Source: Saccharofermentans sp.
GTDB lineage: Bacteria; Bacillota; Clostridia; Saccharofermentanales; Saccharofermentanaceae
DNA: 41,930 nt
Reading direction: 5' to 3'
Assembly (NCBI GenBank): GCA_024685385.1
Contig: JAIKVV010000035.1
Coordinates: 1-41,930, forward strand
Below are positions 16,934-26,324 of the stretch, one piece after another. The notes beneath the pieces were generated by a model, which saw nothing but the letters and a program-made list of their open reading frames with translations, was not told the DNA's origin and searched no databases. The stretch's first letter is position 1; each line of letters starts with the position of its first letter. A program made the position numbers and the translations under genes.

Positions 16934-19493
16934 AATGGATGACAACAACAAGATAGAAGACCGCTCGGATGAATCGCTGGCTCTGACAGAGAACGATCCC
17001 GATTTTAACGAGTACGATTACCTGTCGGACAGGAGCATCGTTCCCGTAATACCGGATGATATCATGGCGACCTTCACCAAGCTCGTCGATAAGTACGTTA
17101 TGTCCTACGATAAGGCAGGCGGCCATATAAGCGGTCATTCGCCTGAAGAGATAAGGGCTTATCTTAACGACGTCTTCATATTCGCCTATAAGGCCCACCG
17201 CCACCAGAAGAGGATGACGGGAGAGCCCTATATCATCCACCCGATCGCAGTTGCAGACATCCTGGCCGAACTGGAAGTCGATCCGGATACCATTGCAGGC
17301 GCCCTCCTCCATGACACCATAGAGGATACGGTCGCCGACTGGGAGCTCTTATCGAAGATGTTCAGCCCCACTGTCGCAAACCTCGTTGACGGCGTCACCA
17401 AGATCAATACAAAGCTCGGGCTCGTAAACTACGACTCCAAGGAAGAGATACAGGCAACGAACGTAAGAAAGATGGTCCTTGCCATGACGGATGACGTCAG
17501 GATCATATTCATAAAGCTCGCCGACCGTCTCCATAACATGAGGACCTTAAAGTTCCAGACTCCCGAAAAGCAGGTGGAGAAAGCACGCGAGACACTGGAC
17601 ATCTACGTTCCCTTCGCAGGAAGGTTCGGTATCTATAAGGTCAAGTGGGAACTGGAAGACCTCTGTTTGAGATTCCTTGATCCCGACGGCTACAACGAAC
17701 TCGTGGGACTCGTTAATTCCAAGAGATCCGAAAGAGAGACCTTCATGGAGGATGTCGTAACGGAGATATCGGCAAGGCTTTCGGATTACGGATTCAAGCA
17801 TTTCGAGATCGAAGGCCGTCCCAAGCACTTCTACAGCATCTATAAGAAGATGAAGATGAAGGGCAGGACCATCGATCAGATCTACGATCTTTATGCATGC
17901 CGCATCATCGTTGACGAGCTCGCCGACTGCTATACGGTCCTCGGCATAATCCATGAGATGTATCAGCATATCCCCGGCAGGTTCAAAGACTACATCGCCA
18001 TGCCGAAGGAGAATAAATACCAGTCGATCCACACTACCGTCATGAACAAGAACGGCACTCCTTTCGAAGTGCAGATCAGGACCTATTCCATGCACCAGAT
18101 CGCCGAGTACGGAATCGCAGCCCATTGGCACTACAAGGAGAGCGGCAATTCGGCCGAGTTCAAGGCGGATAAATACGACTCCAAGATGAGCGAGATGAGA
18201 CAGCTCATCGATTCGCAGGGCGAGTTCTCGGATACCTCCGTTCTTGACGTCATCAAGGACATCAGCGGTGAAGAGATCTTCGTATATACTCCCAAGGGCA
18301 AGGTCGTAAGGCTTCCCGCGGGATCCTGTCCCATAGATTTCGCTTACGCCATCCACAGCGGCATCGGCAACCACATGCACGGCGCCAAGGTCAACGGCAG
18401 GATGGTCGCATTGAACTATGAACTCAAGAGCGGTGAGATGGTCGAGATACTGGATTCGCCCAGGATCAAGGGCCCTTCAAAGGACTGGGTCAACATAGTA
18501 AGGACATCTTCGGCAAGATCCAAGATCAATGCCTGGTTCAAGAAGGAGCAGAGGACGGAGAATATCGTTACCGGCAAGGATAAGCTCTATCACGAGATCG
18601 AGCGCAACGGCTTCGTTCCCGAGAAGCTCCTTACCCAGAAGTCGATCGATTCCCTCCTTTCAAGGAACAGCTTCTCTACTCTGGATGACCTCTATGCTGC
18701 CGTAGGATACGGAAGCATCAAGGTTACCAAGGTCTTCGGGCGTCTTCGTGACGATTACATAAGGAACCTCCCTGAAGAGGAGAGGGCAAGCTTAGGCTAC
18801 AGGATCACGTCCGACGGGCATGTTGCATACAGCCCTTCTGAGATCCCGCTCGAACTCGGCAAGTTCGACCAGACCCGCAAGGGCAGCAAGAACAAGAAGG
18901 CCGGCAAGGGCAGCGAAGGCGCTTTTGTCCAATTGGACGATGATGTCATTGATGCCATCAATTCCGATCCTCATAAGCTGGCTCCTTCGAAGCCTAAGTC
19001 AACCAAGATCAGGGTAAATGACAAGGTCGAAGTCGAAGGGCTTGATAATGTTGCAGTCCATCTTTCAAAGTGCTGCCACCCCGTATACGGCGATGCCATA
19101 ATAGGATATGTCACCCAGGGCGCGGGAGTCGGCGTGCACAAGGTCGCCTGCAACAATATCATCAACATCCTTTCAAGGCGCGATAATTCCGATAAGGACC
19201 GCGAGCGCTTTGCAAGGCTCGTCAAGGTCAAGTGGCTCGAACACGCAAGAGACTCCGTCTACAGCGTATGCCTCAAGATCAGGGCGACTGACAAGAAGAA
19301 CATCTTTTTCGATATAGTGGATAACATCAAGGAAGAGAAGGCGGAAGTCGTCAAGGCCGACAGATCACCCTCCGATGAAGACTATACCCAGCGCTGGGCA
19401 GTGACCCTTACCATCACGGGCAAGGATCAGCTCGACAGGATAATAGGCCGCATAAGAGGCATTCCCGATGTGCTGGAAGTCGAGAGGATGTAA
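16926..19493 (+). CDS. relA: Bifunctional (p)ppGpp synthetase/hydrolase Rel
   Basis: Makes and breaks down (p)ppGpp in the stringent response; 855 residues, ribosome-associated. The N-terminal hydrolase has an HD site: H91/H93 region, then HDTIEDT at 129-135. The synthetase has RFKDYIAMPKENKYQSIHTTV and the FEVQIRT segment (about 380-386) with catalytic Glu. A TGS domain (about 448-510) includes VYTPKGKVVRLPAGS; then comes a helical region, a Lys/Gly-rich linker (about 645-665), a Cys-containing segment with KCCHPVYGDAIIGYVT (about 715-730) and a C-terminal ACT domain. Both active sites look intact, so it should be bifunctional. Its stop is 3 bp from the convergent rnj stop. Confidence 0.96.
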   Translation: MDRMDDNNKIEDRSDESLALTENDPDFNEYDYLSDRSIVPVIPDDIMATFTKLVDKYVMSYDKAGGHISGHSPEEIRAYLNDVFIFAYKAHRHQKRMTGEPYIIHPIAVADILAELEVDPDTIAGALLHDTIEDTVADWELLSKMFSPTVANLVDGVTKINTKLGLVNYDSKEEIQATNVRKMVLAMTDDVRIIFIKLADRLHNMRTLKFQTPEKQVEKARETLDIYVPFAGRFGIYKVKWELEDLCLRFLDPDGYNELVGLVNSKRSERETFMEDVVTEISARLSDYGFKHFEIEGRPKHFYSIYKKMKMKGRTIDQIYDLYACRIIVDELADCYTVLGIIHEMYQHIPGRFKDYIAMPKENKYQSIHTTVMNKNGTPFEVQIRTYSMHQIAEYGIAAHWHYKESGNSAEFKADKYDSKMSEMRQLIDSQGEFSDTSVLDVIKDISGEEIFVYTPKGKVVRLPAGSCPIDFAYAIHSGIGNHMHGAKVNGRMVALNYELKSGEMVEILDSPRIKGPSKDWVNIVRTSSARSKINAWFKKEQRTENIVTGKDKLYHEIERNGFVPEKLLTQKSIDSLLSRNSFSTLDDLYAAVGYGSIKVTKVFGRLRDDYIRNLPEEERASLGYRITSDGHVAYSPSEIPLELGKFDQTRKGSKNKKAGKGSEGAFVQLDDDVIDAINSDPHKLAPSKPKSTKIRVNDKVEVEGLDNVAVHLSKCCHPVYGDAIIGYVTQGAGVGVHKVACNNIINILSRRDNSDKDRERFARLVKVKWLEHARDSVYSVCLKIRATDKKNIFFDIVDNIKEEKAEVVKADRSPSDEDYTQRWAVTLTITGKDQLDRIIGRIRGIPDVLEVERM

Positions 19494-19496
19494 AGC

Positions 19497-21344
19497 TTAC
19501 TGATCCCCGTAATAGTTAAGATCTTCGAATGCGCCGTCTGCAGTGTGGCTTACGGTGAATATCAGCATGGGGCTCCTTCCGGTCTTGGCGCTGATGAAGC
19601 TCTTAAGATGTTCCCTGAAAGACCTCTTTTCGACGGCGGCATCGATGTATGATGAATCGGCGAGGAGCCTTATGCACTTCTGTGATATTGCGTTATTGAG
19701 AGCAACCTTATCCTCGTCGTAATTGAAGCCTATGGAATTGACGGCCGGAGGGCAGATCAGGTCTCCCGTGTTATCGTCGACCGTAAATGCAACTGCGACG
19801 ACGCCGTCCTGGGCAAGATGCATCCTGTCTGAAAGGATACGGTCGTTGACATGTCCGGTTGCCATACCGTCGATGAGGACTGCGTCAGCCGGAACGTTAT
19901 CGGTGATCTTGCCGCTCTTGGAAGATAAGGATAAGACATCGCCGTTCTTCATGATGAAGATGTTTTCGGGAGGCATGCCCAGGCTCTGGGCGAGTTCCTT
20001 GTGGAGATGCAGCATCCTGTATTCGCCGTGGATGGGGATGAAGAACTTGGGCTTTATGAGCGTATGGAGGAGCATGAGCTCGTTCCTGTAGGCGTGGCCC
20101 GATACATGGACATCCGCAAGGGATGCATATATGACCTTCGCGCCTTTCTTGTAAAGCTCGTTGATGACCCGGTAGATGGGCTTCTCGTTGCCCGGGATCG
20201 GGTCGGCCGATATTATGACCGTGTCGCCTTCCGCGATGTCGATCGCCTTGTGGGAATCGAAAGCCATCCTCGACAGGGCGCTCATGGGTTCGGCCTGGGA
20301 TCCGGTCGTCATGATGACCAGTTCGTTGTCCCTGTAATTATCTATGCTTCCGATGTCTATCAGGGTGTTGGGCTTCATGTCGATGTAGCCCAGGGAATTT
20401 GCGATCTTGAAGACCTGCTCCATGCTCCTTCCCGAAAGACAGACTTTACGGTTATATTTTTCCGCGGCAGTGAAGATCTGCTGCATCCTGTGCACGTGGC
20501 TCGAAAAAGTCGCTACTATGATCCTCCCGCTCGCTTCGCGGAAGAGGTTTTCGAAGGACTTGCCTACGTTCTTTTCCGATCTCGAAAAGCCGTCGATCTC
20601 GACATTGGTGGATTCGCACATGAAGAGGAGCACTCCGTTCTTGCCGAGTTCTCCGAATCTTTGCAGGTCTATGGTCTTGCCGTTTATGGGCGTGAAATCG
20701 ATCTTGAAGTCGCCCGAGTGTATGATCATGCCGGCAGGCGTATCGATCGCCACGGCATATGAATCCGCGATGCTGTGATTGACCCTGATGAATTCACAGG
20801 TAAATGCCCCGAGCTTGACCTTGTCGCCGTTCTTTAAGACGGTCATCTCTATGTTAGACTGCTTGACTCCCTTATCCTGGAGCTTATGCTTTATGAGTTC
20901 TATCGTAAGGTGTCCGCCGTAAACGGGGCAGTTAAACTCGGAAAGGAAGAAGGGGAGGGCTCCGATGTGATCCTCGTGACCGTGGGTTATGAGGATGCCG
21001 CGAAGCTTATGCAGGTTCTGCCTGACATATGTATAATCCTGGATGACGCAGTCGATGCCGGGCATGTTCTCCTCGGGAAATGCCATGCCGCAGTCGATGA
21101 TGATCATGTCGTCTTTGTATTCGAAAGCCGTCATGTTCTTTCCGATCTCGCAAAGACCGCCCAGAGGGATTATCTTGACCTGTTCCTTGGGATTATTCTT
21201 GCTCTTGGTCTTTTTGATCTCAGGCTCTTTTGCTCTTGTCTTTTTGGATTCGCTCTTTGCGGGAAGGGGCTTCTTGCCGGCCTTCTTCTTCAGGTCTTTT
21301 TCCTGTTTGTTCTTGGACTGGCCGCTTTGGTTCTTTTTGCTCAT
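19497..21344 (-). CDS. rnj: Ribonuclease J (metallo-beta-lactamase/beta-CASP family)
   Basis: A 615-residue endo- and 5'-exoribonuclease for mRNA turnover and rRNA maturation. A Lys-rich, probably disordered extension of about 53 residues comes first, then the catalytic domain from VKIIPLGGLCEIGKN with the zinc motif HGHEDH (121-126). The beta-CASP part has TTGSQAEP, where many homologues have TGSQGEP, and the PIHGEYRMLHLH motif. The start ATG overlaps the stop of the upstream 3D-domain gene (ATGA), suggesting coupling. It converges on rel with a 3-bp gap and no visible terminator. Confidence 0.95.
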   Translation of the reverse strand: MSKKNQSGQSKNKQEKDLKKKAGKKPLPAKSESKKTRAKEPEIKKTKSKNNPKEQVKIIPLGGLCEIGKNMTAFEYKDDMIIIDCGMAFPEENMPGIDCVIQDYTYVRQNLHKLRGILITHGHEDHIGALPFFLSEFNCPVYGGHLTIELIKHKLQDKGVKQSNIEMTVLKNGDKVKLGAFTCEFIRVNHSIADSYAVAIDTPAGMIIHSGDFKIDFTPINGKTIDLQRFGELGKNGVLLFMCESTNVEIDGFSRSEKNVGKSFENLFREASGRIIVATFSSHVHRMQQIFTAAEKYNRKVCLSGRSMEQVFKIANSLGYIDMKPNTLIDIGSIDNYRDNELVIMTTGSQAEPMSALSRMAFDSHKAIDIAEGDTVIISADPIPGNEKPIYRVINELYKKGAKVIYASLADVHVSGHAYRNELMLLHTLIKPKFFIPIHGEYRMLHLHKELAQSLGMPPENIFIMKNGDVLSLSSKSGKITDNVPADAVLIDGMATGHVNDRILSDRMHLAQDGVVAVAFTVDDNTGDLICPPAVNSIGFNYDEDKVALNNAISQKCIRLLADSSYIDAAVEKRSFREHLKSFISAKTGRSPMLIFTVSHTADGAFEDLNYYGDQ

Positions 21345-22387
21345 TTAACGACATATACCTCTACATATGTGGTGTCATCCCACCTCGACTCATCGTCAAC
21401 ATAGATGTCGATCATCTTGCCTCTGACTCCGCCGCCCTTGTCCTCGACCGTGTAATATCCGTCTCCGCCGAGAGGATCGTTCTTGACCCAGATGACGGTT
21501 CCTGCGGGAAGCACCGACCAGTCTGCCGCGATGGTCCTTCCCTCTTTGCACTTCGTGCCCGTGGCGGTCGTCGTGCTGTAAGATCCGTTAGGCAGAGGCT
21601 GGGGACCGTAGAATGTGCACTTGAACCTGCCCATCTTCACCATGTCCTTGCCGTCGATGGTGACTTTGGAGCCTGAAGTGGGTTCTGTCGTGCTCTTGGT
21701 CGGCTTGGTCGAGCCCTTGGTCGATTTTGTCGTCGTTGTCGTAGTAGTCGTGGTGGTTGTTTTCGGTTTTTCGGTGGTAGTAAGGGATGCCAGCACGTAA
21801 TTGCCGTTGATGGTCTTATACCAGCCGTTTTCCGTCTTTGCGACGACATCGATCGCGTCGCCTTCATTTAATTGCTTTACGAGATCATATTCCTTGCCGG
21901 GACCGGATCTGACATTAAGAACGGTCTTGGCATAGACCACATCGTAGTATTCCTTCAGCGTCGTATGTGAAGTCGTGGCTTTTGTCGATGTGGTGGTTGC
22001 CTTTGTTCCGGAAGTCGTGGTAGTAGCTTCTGCGGATGTTGTCGTCGTGGCATCGGACGAGGATCCTTCGGCAGAAGATGTAGTGGTGGAAGTTTCGTCC
22101 CCGGAAGTCGTTGTCTCATCCGATGATGAGATAAGCTCTTTTTCAAGTTCTATTATCTCCGAGCTTTCCGTTGTTGTTGTTACGGCGCCGGATGTCGTAG
22201 TCTCTTCCAGGATCTCTTCGACTCTTTCGTCCAGGACTACTTTATCCTGGCGGGCTTTGTAGTTCATCATGGAAACGATCCCTGCGGAAGAAATGACGCA
22301 TAGAATGATGATACCCGTTACAACTGCAAACGAGATCATCTTATCCTTTGTTATCTTATCCCGGTCTGTTATTCCTATGAATTTCAT
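21341..22387 (-). CDS. Membrane-anchored SH3b and 3D-domain cell-wall protein with Thr-rich linkers
   Basis: 348 residues. A short cytoplasmic basic start and one membrane segment (about 17-41) anchor it outside. A Thr/Ser-rich low-complexity stretch (about 60-142) leads to a bacterial SH3 domain (about 149-203, with LNVRSGPGKEYDLVKQL). A second linker with 11 threonines in a row leads to a C-terminal 3D domain (about 253-348: CTFYGP, GYYTVEDKGGGVRGKMIDIYVDD), the fold shared with Rpf/YocH-type and MltA hydrolases. Peptidoglycan binding or cleavage is likely from the domains. It overlaps rnj by 4 bp. The Thr-rich part resembles linkers in wall proteins of gut Clostridia. Confidence 0.85.
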   Translation of the reverse strand: MKFIGITDRDKITKDKMISFAVVTGIIILCVISSAGIVSMMNYKARQDKVVLDERVEEILEETTTSGAVTTTTESSEIIELEKELISSSDETTTSGDETSTTTSSAEGSSSDATTTTSAEATTTTSGTKATTTSTKATTSHTTLKEYYDVVYAKTVLNVRSGPGKEYDLVKQLNEGDAIDVVAKTENGWYKTINGNYVLASLTTTEKPKTTTTTTTTTTTKSTKGSTKPTKSTTEPTSGSKVTIDGKDMVKMGRFKCTFYGPQPLPNGSYSTTTATGTKCKEGRTIAADWSVLPAGTVIWVKNDPLGGDGYYTVEDKGGGVRGKMIDIYVDDESRWDDTTYVEVYVVK

Positions 22388-22409
22388 AATTGTGACCCTA
22401 TGTCTTTAT

Positions 22410-22439
22410 ATTATAATATGGTTTATCCCTTAATTGCAA
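22410..22439 (-). promoter_or_regulatory. Promoter of the 3D-domain protein and rnj
   Basis: On the minus strand TTGCAA (22434-22439) and TATAAT (22410-22415) are 18 bp apart, 23 bp before the start codon at 22387. The promoter fits in the 59-bp gap after pyk. Confidence 0.75.
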
Positions 22440-22446
22440 ATTTACG

Positions 22447-24207
22447 TCAGTTGACGGAGCCCTTCATGGGATCCACCGTGACTGTCCTGCCGTCTTCTAT
22501 CAGTGCGGAAGCGCCGCTACAGGAGAGGATCGTGGGGATCTCCAGAGCCATTGCGACAGTTGCCGTGTGGGAAGAAGGATCGTCATCTTCGGTGATTATG
22601 ACCTTGGCCTGTCTCATAAGATCCATCATCGCGTTATTGGTATAAGGCGCAACGAGGATCATGTCTTCCGGAACGGCGACCTGACCCGGCTGGTAGGTGG
22701 AAGGATCCTTGATGTTGACGACCGTGCCCGTGATGAGGCTTCCCGCCACATTGGATGAGAGACCCTTGCCCTGCGCAAGGGGAGTTCCTATGGACTGTAC
22801 CTTGATAGTGTTCGTGGTTCCCGAGATTCCGATCGGGGTTCCGCCCGTCATGACGACAAGGTCGCCGTCGGAAAGAAGGCCGGACTTGGAAGCGCATGCT
22901 ATTCCCGAATCGAAAAGATCATCCGTATTGGAGGCTTCCGCTACCAGGAAGGGCATTACGCCCCAGCTTAAGTTGAGCTGTCTTTGAACTCTGGGTGAAA
23001 CAGTCGTTGAGATTATGGGGCATGCGGGCCTGAACCTGGAAAGGAGCCTTGCGGTCTTGCCGCCGTGCGACAGGGATATGATCGCTTTGGCCTTTATGTC
23101 CATGGCCGTTGTGCAGGAAGCATGGCTTATGGCATTGCCTATGGTCGTTACCATGGGGATCTTCGTCTTCTCGTATCTGCCCCAGTAGTTGATGGATTCT
23201 TCGGTCTTGACTGCGATGTCGGCCATCATGGAGAGAGCTTCGATCGGGTATTTGCCCGCAGCTGTCTCGCCGGAGAGCATTACTGCGGAAGTTCCGTCAT
23301 AGATGGCATTTGCGACGTCGGAGACCTCGGCTCTCGTGGGCCTGGGGTTGCGGATCATGGAATCCAGCATCTGCGTCGCGGTTATGGAGATCTTTCCGGA
23401 CTGGTGGCACTTCTGGATGGATTCCTTCTGGATCGCGGGGACTTCCGCTGCGGGGATCTCGACGCCCAGATCTCCTCTTGCGACCATGAGGCCGTCAGAC
23501 ACCTTGAGTATCTCGTCGAAATTATCTATGCCTTCCTTGTTTTCGATCTTGGAGATGATGTACATGCCGTGGTCACCCGCGTGATCCAGGACCTGCCTTA
23601 TCTCCTGAACGTCTCTTGCGCGGCGGACGAAAGATGCCGCAATGAAATCGAACTCGTTTTCGACCGCGAAGAGGAGGTCGGACTTGTCCTTATCCGTCAA
23701 AGCGGGGAGGCGGATCTTCGTGTTGGGAAGATTTATGCTCTTGCGGTTGGAGATCTCGCCGCCGTTTATTACTTCGCAGATGACGTCTCCGCCGCAGATG
23801 TTCTTTACCGAAAGCTCTATGAGACCGTCGTCAAGAAGGATCTTTGATCCTGCGGACAGGTCTTCAGCGAGCTGCTTATATGTGCAGGAGAACTTTTCTG
23901 CGCTTCCTTCCACGTCTTCTTTGGAGATCACTACTTCAGAACCTTCCTCAAGGCAGGTCTTGCCGTCCTTAAAAGTGCCCGTTCTGATCTCGGGACCCTT
24001 GGTGTCCAGAAGAAGTGCTACGGGGAGACCCAGTTCCTCACGGATCCTCTTGACCCTTTCGATCCTGACGGACTGCTCTTCATGCGTCCCGTGGGACATA
24101 TTTATCCTTGCAACGTTCATGCCGTTCAACATGAGCTTGCGTATCATCTCATCGCTGTCAACGGCAGGACCTAATGTGCAGATTATCTTCGTTTTTCGAA
24201 AAGTCAT
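22447..24207 (-). CDS. pyk: Pyruvate kinase with C-terminal PEP-utiliser-like domain
   Basis: Catalyses PEP + ADP to pyruvate + ATP, the last step of glycolysis. At 586 residues it matches the long Bacillus-type enzyme. MTFRKTKIICTLGP opens it; NVARINMSHG, LLDTKGPEIRTG, the ISKIENKEG and the ITATQMLDSM signature (catalytic Lys nearby) and AIYDGTSAVMLSGETAAGKYP follow. From about 490 to the end there is an extra swivelling domain with DDPSSHTATVAMALEIPTI, like the His domain of PEP-utilising enzymes. A GAGG site precedes the start. The stop lies in a small CGTCA/TGACG repeat. Confidence 0.97.
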   Translation of the reverse strand: MTFRKTKIICTLGPAVDSDEMIRKLMLNGMNVARINMSHGTHEEQSVRIERVKRIREELGLPVALLLDTKGPEIRTGTFKDGKTCLEEGSEVVISKEDVEGSAEKFSCTYKQLAEDLSAGSKILLDDGLIELSVKNICGGDVICEVINGGEISNRKSINLPNTKIRLPALTDKDKSDLLFAVENEFDFIAASFVRRARDVQEIRQVLDHAGDHGMYIISKIENKEGIDNFDEILKVSDGLMVARGDLGVEIPAAEVPAIQKESIQKCHQSGKISITATQMLDSMIRNPRPTRAEVSDVANAIYDGTSAVMLSGETAAGKYPIEALSMMADIAVKTEESINYWGRYEKTKIPMVTTIGNAISHASCTTAMDIKAKAIISLSHGGKTARLLSRFRPACPIISTTVSPRVQRQLNLSWGVMPFLVAEASNTDDLFDSGIACASKSGLLSDGDLVVMTGGTPIGISGTTNTIKVQSIGTPLAQGKGLSSNVAGSLITGTVVNIKDPSTYQPGQVAVPEDMILVAPYTNNAMMDLMRQAKVIITEDDDPSSHTATVAMALEIPTILSCSGASALIEDGRTVTVDPMKGSVN

Positions 24208-24238
24208 ACAAATTTACCATCCTCATTTTGTACATTTT

Positions 24239-24267
24239 ATTATATCACGGTCTAAATAATGCTTTGT
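24239..24267 (-). promoter_or_regulatory. Probable promoter of pyk
   Basis: A TATAAT on the minus strand (24239-24244) lies 32 bp before the pyk start. The -35 position (24262-24267) reads ACAAAG, a weak match, so activation or other contacts may be needed. Confidence 0.55.
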
Positions 24268-24288
24268 TTTTATTATTTGTTAAGTGAT

Positions 24289-24314
24289 TGTCACACCTAT
24301 GACAAGCAAGTCAT
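24289..24314. promoter_or_regulatory. Overlapping inverted repeats, candidate operator
   Basis: TGTCA (24289-24293) and TGACA (24300-24304) form one 5-bp inverted repeat with a 6-bp spacer. ATGAC (24299-24303) and GTCAT (24310-24314) form a second with the same spacer. The half-sites are spaced by about one helical turn and cover the -35 zone of the rightward promoter. I cannot assign a regulator. Confidence 0.45.
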
Positions 24315-24326
24315 ATTGCGCGAGTC

Positions 24327-24332
24327 TATAAT
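24327..24332 (+). promoter_or_regulatory. -10 box of the miniprotein promoter
   Basis: TATAAT at 24327-24332, about 72 bp before the 53-codon gene. No good -35 box is at the right distance (24304-24309 reads AAGCAA), and the inverted repeats cover that place. It would point away from the pyk promoter. Confidence 0.5.
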
Positions 24333-24404
24333 CTATCTACGTTCTTCAATATTCCCGGGGGGATCTTGTTATAACGAATAAGGCAAAGGAGGGCATCGCG
24401 TAAT

Positions 24405-24566
24405 ATGGCAACCGGCAGCATCTTCGACCGTCCGCGCAAGAGAAAATACGGCAGATCGGATAAAGAATACGAGAACAGACATACCGGCCTCTACATAATC
24501 TGCGCGCTCATAATCCTCTTTTGCGGAATAATGGATGTCATCTTCCTCATAGGCATCCTCTCGTAA
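24405..24566 (+). CDS. Small basic single-pass membrane protein
   Basis: Fifty-three codons from ATG 24405 to TAA 24564-24566, behind an AAAGGAGG (24385-24392). Residues 1-26 are basic and polar (RPRKRKYGRSDK); residues about 29-52 form one hydrophobic helix containing LYIICALIILFCGIMDVIFL. By the positive-inside rule the N-terminus should be cytoplasmic. I know of no family. The strong ribosome binding site and dedicated -10 box favour a real gene. The proS promoter starts in its last bases. Confidence 0.65.
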   Translation: MATGSIFDRPRKRKYGRSDKEYENRHTGLYIICALIILFCGIMDVIFLIGILS

Positions 24567-24595
24567 TTGAAAAAAATACGGCTTTCCATTATACT
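24567..24595 (+). promoter_or_regulatory. Sigma-A promoter of the proS operon
   Basis: TTGAAA (24567-24572) and TATACT (24590-24595), 17-bp spacer. The -35 box starts immediately after the stop of the miniprotein gene. The leader before proS is only about 30 nt, too short for a T-box. Confidence 0.85.
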
Positions 24596-24630
24596 TTCTC
24601 TTATATTTGTTTATTAGAGAGGGAAAGCCA

Positions 24631-26322
24631 ATGAGAGTTTCCGGTTTATTTTTATCAACACAGCGTGAAGTCCCGGCAGATGCCGAGATACCTTCCCATC
24701 AGTTAATGTTAAGAGCGGGGCTTATCCGTAAAGAAGCCTCGGGCATCTATTCGTTCATGCCGTTGGGCTTCCGCGTTTACCGCAAGGTTGAGAATATCAT
24801 CAGGGAAGAGATGGATAAGGCAGGCGCCCAGGAACTCATCATGCCGGCGCTCCTTCCCGCCGAAGCATATAAGGCATCCGGGAGATGGGACAGGTTCGGT
24901 CCCGAGATGTTCAGGCTCCACGACAGAGGCGGCAGGGATTTCTGCTTAGGCCCCACGCATGAGGAGTCTTTCACGGAAGCAGTAAGGGACAACATCCGTT
25001 CCTATAAGCAGCTTCCCGTTACCCTCTATCAGATCCAGCACAAATACCGCGACGAGAAGAGACCGAGATTCGGTGTCATGAGATCGCGCGAATTCGTAAT
25101 GAAGGACGCATATTCCTTTGACTGTGATGAAGCAGGTCTCGATAAGTCCTACATCACCATGTACGATGCATACAGGAAGATCTTCGACAGGATGGGTCTT
25201 GATTATACGGTTGTTGATGCCGATTCCGGCGCAATGGGCGGCTCAGGTTCCCAGGAATTCATGGTCAAGAGCGATGTCGGGGAAGACGGCATCTGCTATT
25301 GCAGCAAGTGCGGTTACGCAGCCAATGAAGAGAAGGCCGCAACCTGCGCTCCCGCTCCTTCGGAAGAAGAGATGAAGGATATAGAGAAGATCCTGACTCC
25401 CGATGCCAAGACCATAGAAGAACTCGTATCTTTCTTAGGCACGACACCCGATAACTTCGTAAAGACTATCCTCTACAATGCAGACGGCGAAATCGTTGCC
25501 GTAATGGTAAGAGGAGACCGTGACATCAACGAGACCAAGCTCGTAAATCTTTTGGCTGCAAACGAACTCGAACTTGCGGCTTTTGATGATGTCGAGGCCG
25601 TAACCGGCGCCAAGGTCGGATTTGCGGGCCCCGTTGACCTCAAGAAGAAGATCAGGGTCATCTGCGACATCGAAGTCGCCGCCATGAGAAATTTCATCGT
25701 CGGCGCAAACGAGACGGATTACCACTTCAAGAATGTAAACATCGGACGTGATTTCACTCCCGATACGGTTGCCGACATCAGGAGCGCCGTTGAAGGAGAC
25801 CTTTGCCCCAAGTGCAAGGAAGGCACCATGTCCATGGCAAGAGGCATCGAAGTCGGCCACATCTTCAAGCTCGGAACCAAGTATTCCAAAGCTTTGGGCT
25901 GCATCTACCTCGATAAGGAAGGCAAAGAGAACAACATGATCATGGGCTGCTACGGCATCGGCGTATCCCGTACGATGGCTGCAGTCATCGAACAGCATCA
26001 CGATGACGACGGCATCATCTGGCCCGAAGGCATCGCGCCTTACCAGGTCATCATCATTCCCACAAAGACCAATGACGAGACCATTATGAACCTGGCTGAA
26101 GACATCTATTCCAAGATGACCGAAGCAGGGATCGAGGTCCTGATCGACGACAGGAACGAGCGTCCCGGCGTTAAGTTCAAGGATGCGGACCTCATCGGAA
26201 TCCCCATGAGGATAACAGTCGGAAGAGCTGCAGGCGAAGGCAGGGTCGAAGTCAAGTTCAGGAATTCTTCCGATGTCAATGAAGTGGAAGCCTCCGAGGC
26301 TCTCCGCATGGCAGGGATCTGA
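24631..26322 (+). CDS. proS: Prolyl-tRNA synthetase, bacterial type with editing insertion
   Basis: Charges tRNA-Pro; a class II synthetase of 563 residues. The ATG at 24631, behind AGAGAGGGA, gives [20 protein letters not shown]; an in-frame TTG at 24607 would start before this site. Class II motifs can be seen: motif 1 ([24 protein letters not shown]), motif 2 ([26 protein letters not shown]) and motif 3 ([13 protein letters not shown]). Between motifs 2 and 3 lies the YbaK-like editing domain (about 230-390). The C-terminal anticodon-binding domain follows. First gene of a unit with the transglutaminase-like protein and ispE. Confidence 0.97.
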   Translation: MRVSGLFLSTQREVPADAEIPSHQLMLRAGLIRKEASGIYSFMPLGFRVYRKVENIIREEMDKAGAQELIMPALLPAEAYKASGRWDRFGPEMFRLHDRGGRDFCLGPTHEESFTEAVRDNIRSYKQLPVTLYQIQHKYRDEKRPRFGVMRSREFVMKDAYSFDCDEAGLDKSYITMYDAYRKIFDRMGLDYTVVDADSGAMGGSGSQEFMVKSDVGEDGICYCSKCGYAANEEKAATCAPAPSEEEMKDIEKILTPDAKTIEELVSFLGTTPDNFVKTILYNADGEIVAVMVRGDRDINETKLVNLLAANELELAAFDDVEAVTGAKVGFAGPVDLKKKIRVICDIEVAAMRNFIVGANETDYHFKNVNIGRDFTPDTVADIRSAVEGDLCPKCKEGTMSMARGIEVGHIFKLGTKYSKALGCIYLDKEGKENNMIMGCYGIGVSRTMAAVIEQHHDDDGIIWPEGIAPYQVIIIPTKTNDETIMNLAEDIYSKMTEAGIEVLIDDRNERPGVKFKDADLIGIPMRITVGRAAGEGRVEVKFRNSSDVNEVEASEALRMAGI

Positions 26323-26324
26323 TC

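Noticed and set aside
20001..20762. 253-codon plus-strand frame opposite rnj
   Set aside because: RNase J on the other strand is unmistakable; the frame has no matching family features.
21700..22220. CRISPR-like repeats in the region of GTCGT/GTAGT triplets
   Set aside because: The pattern is the codon-level echo of Thr-rich linkers on the minus strand, with no constant repeat and spacer lengths.
22440..22462. Terminator at the end of pyk (CGTCA/TGACG)
   Set aside because: The stem is short with a two-base loop and no proper T-run follows on the minus strand.
24596..24630. T-box leader before proS
   Set aside because: The transcript leader is only about 30 nt, too short for a T-box.
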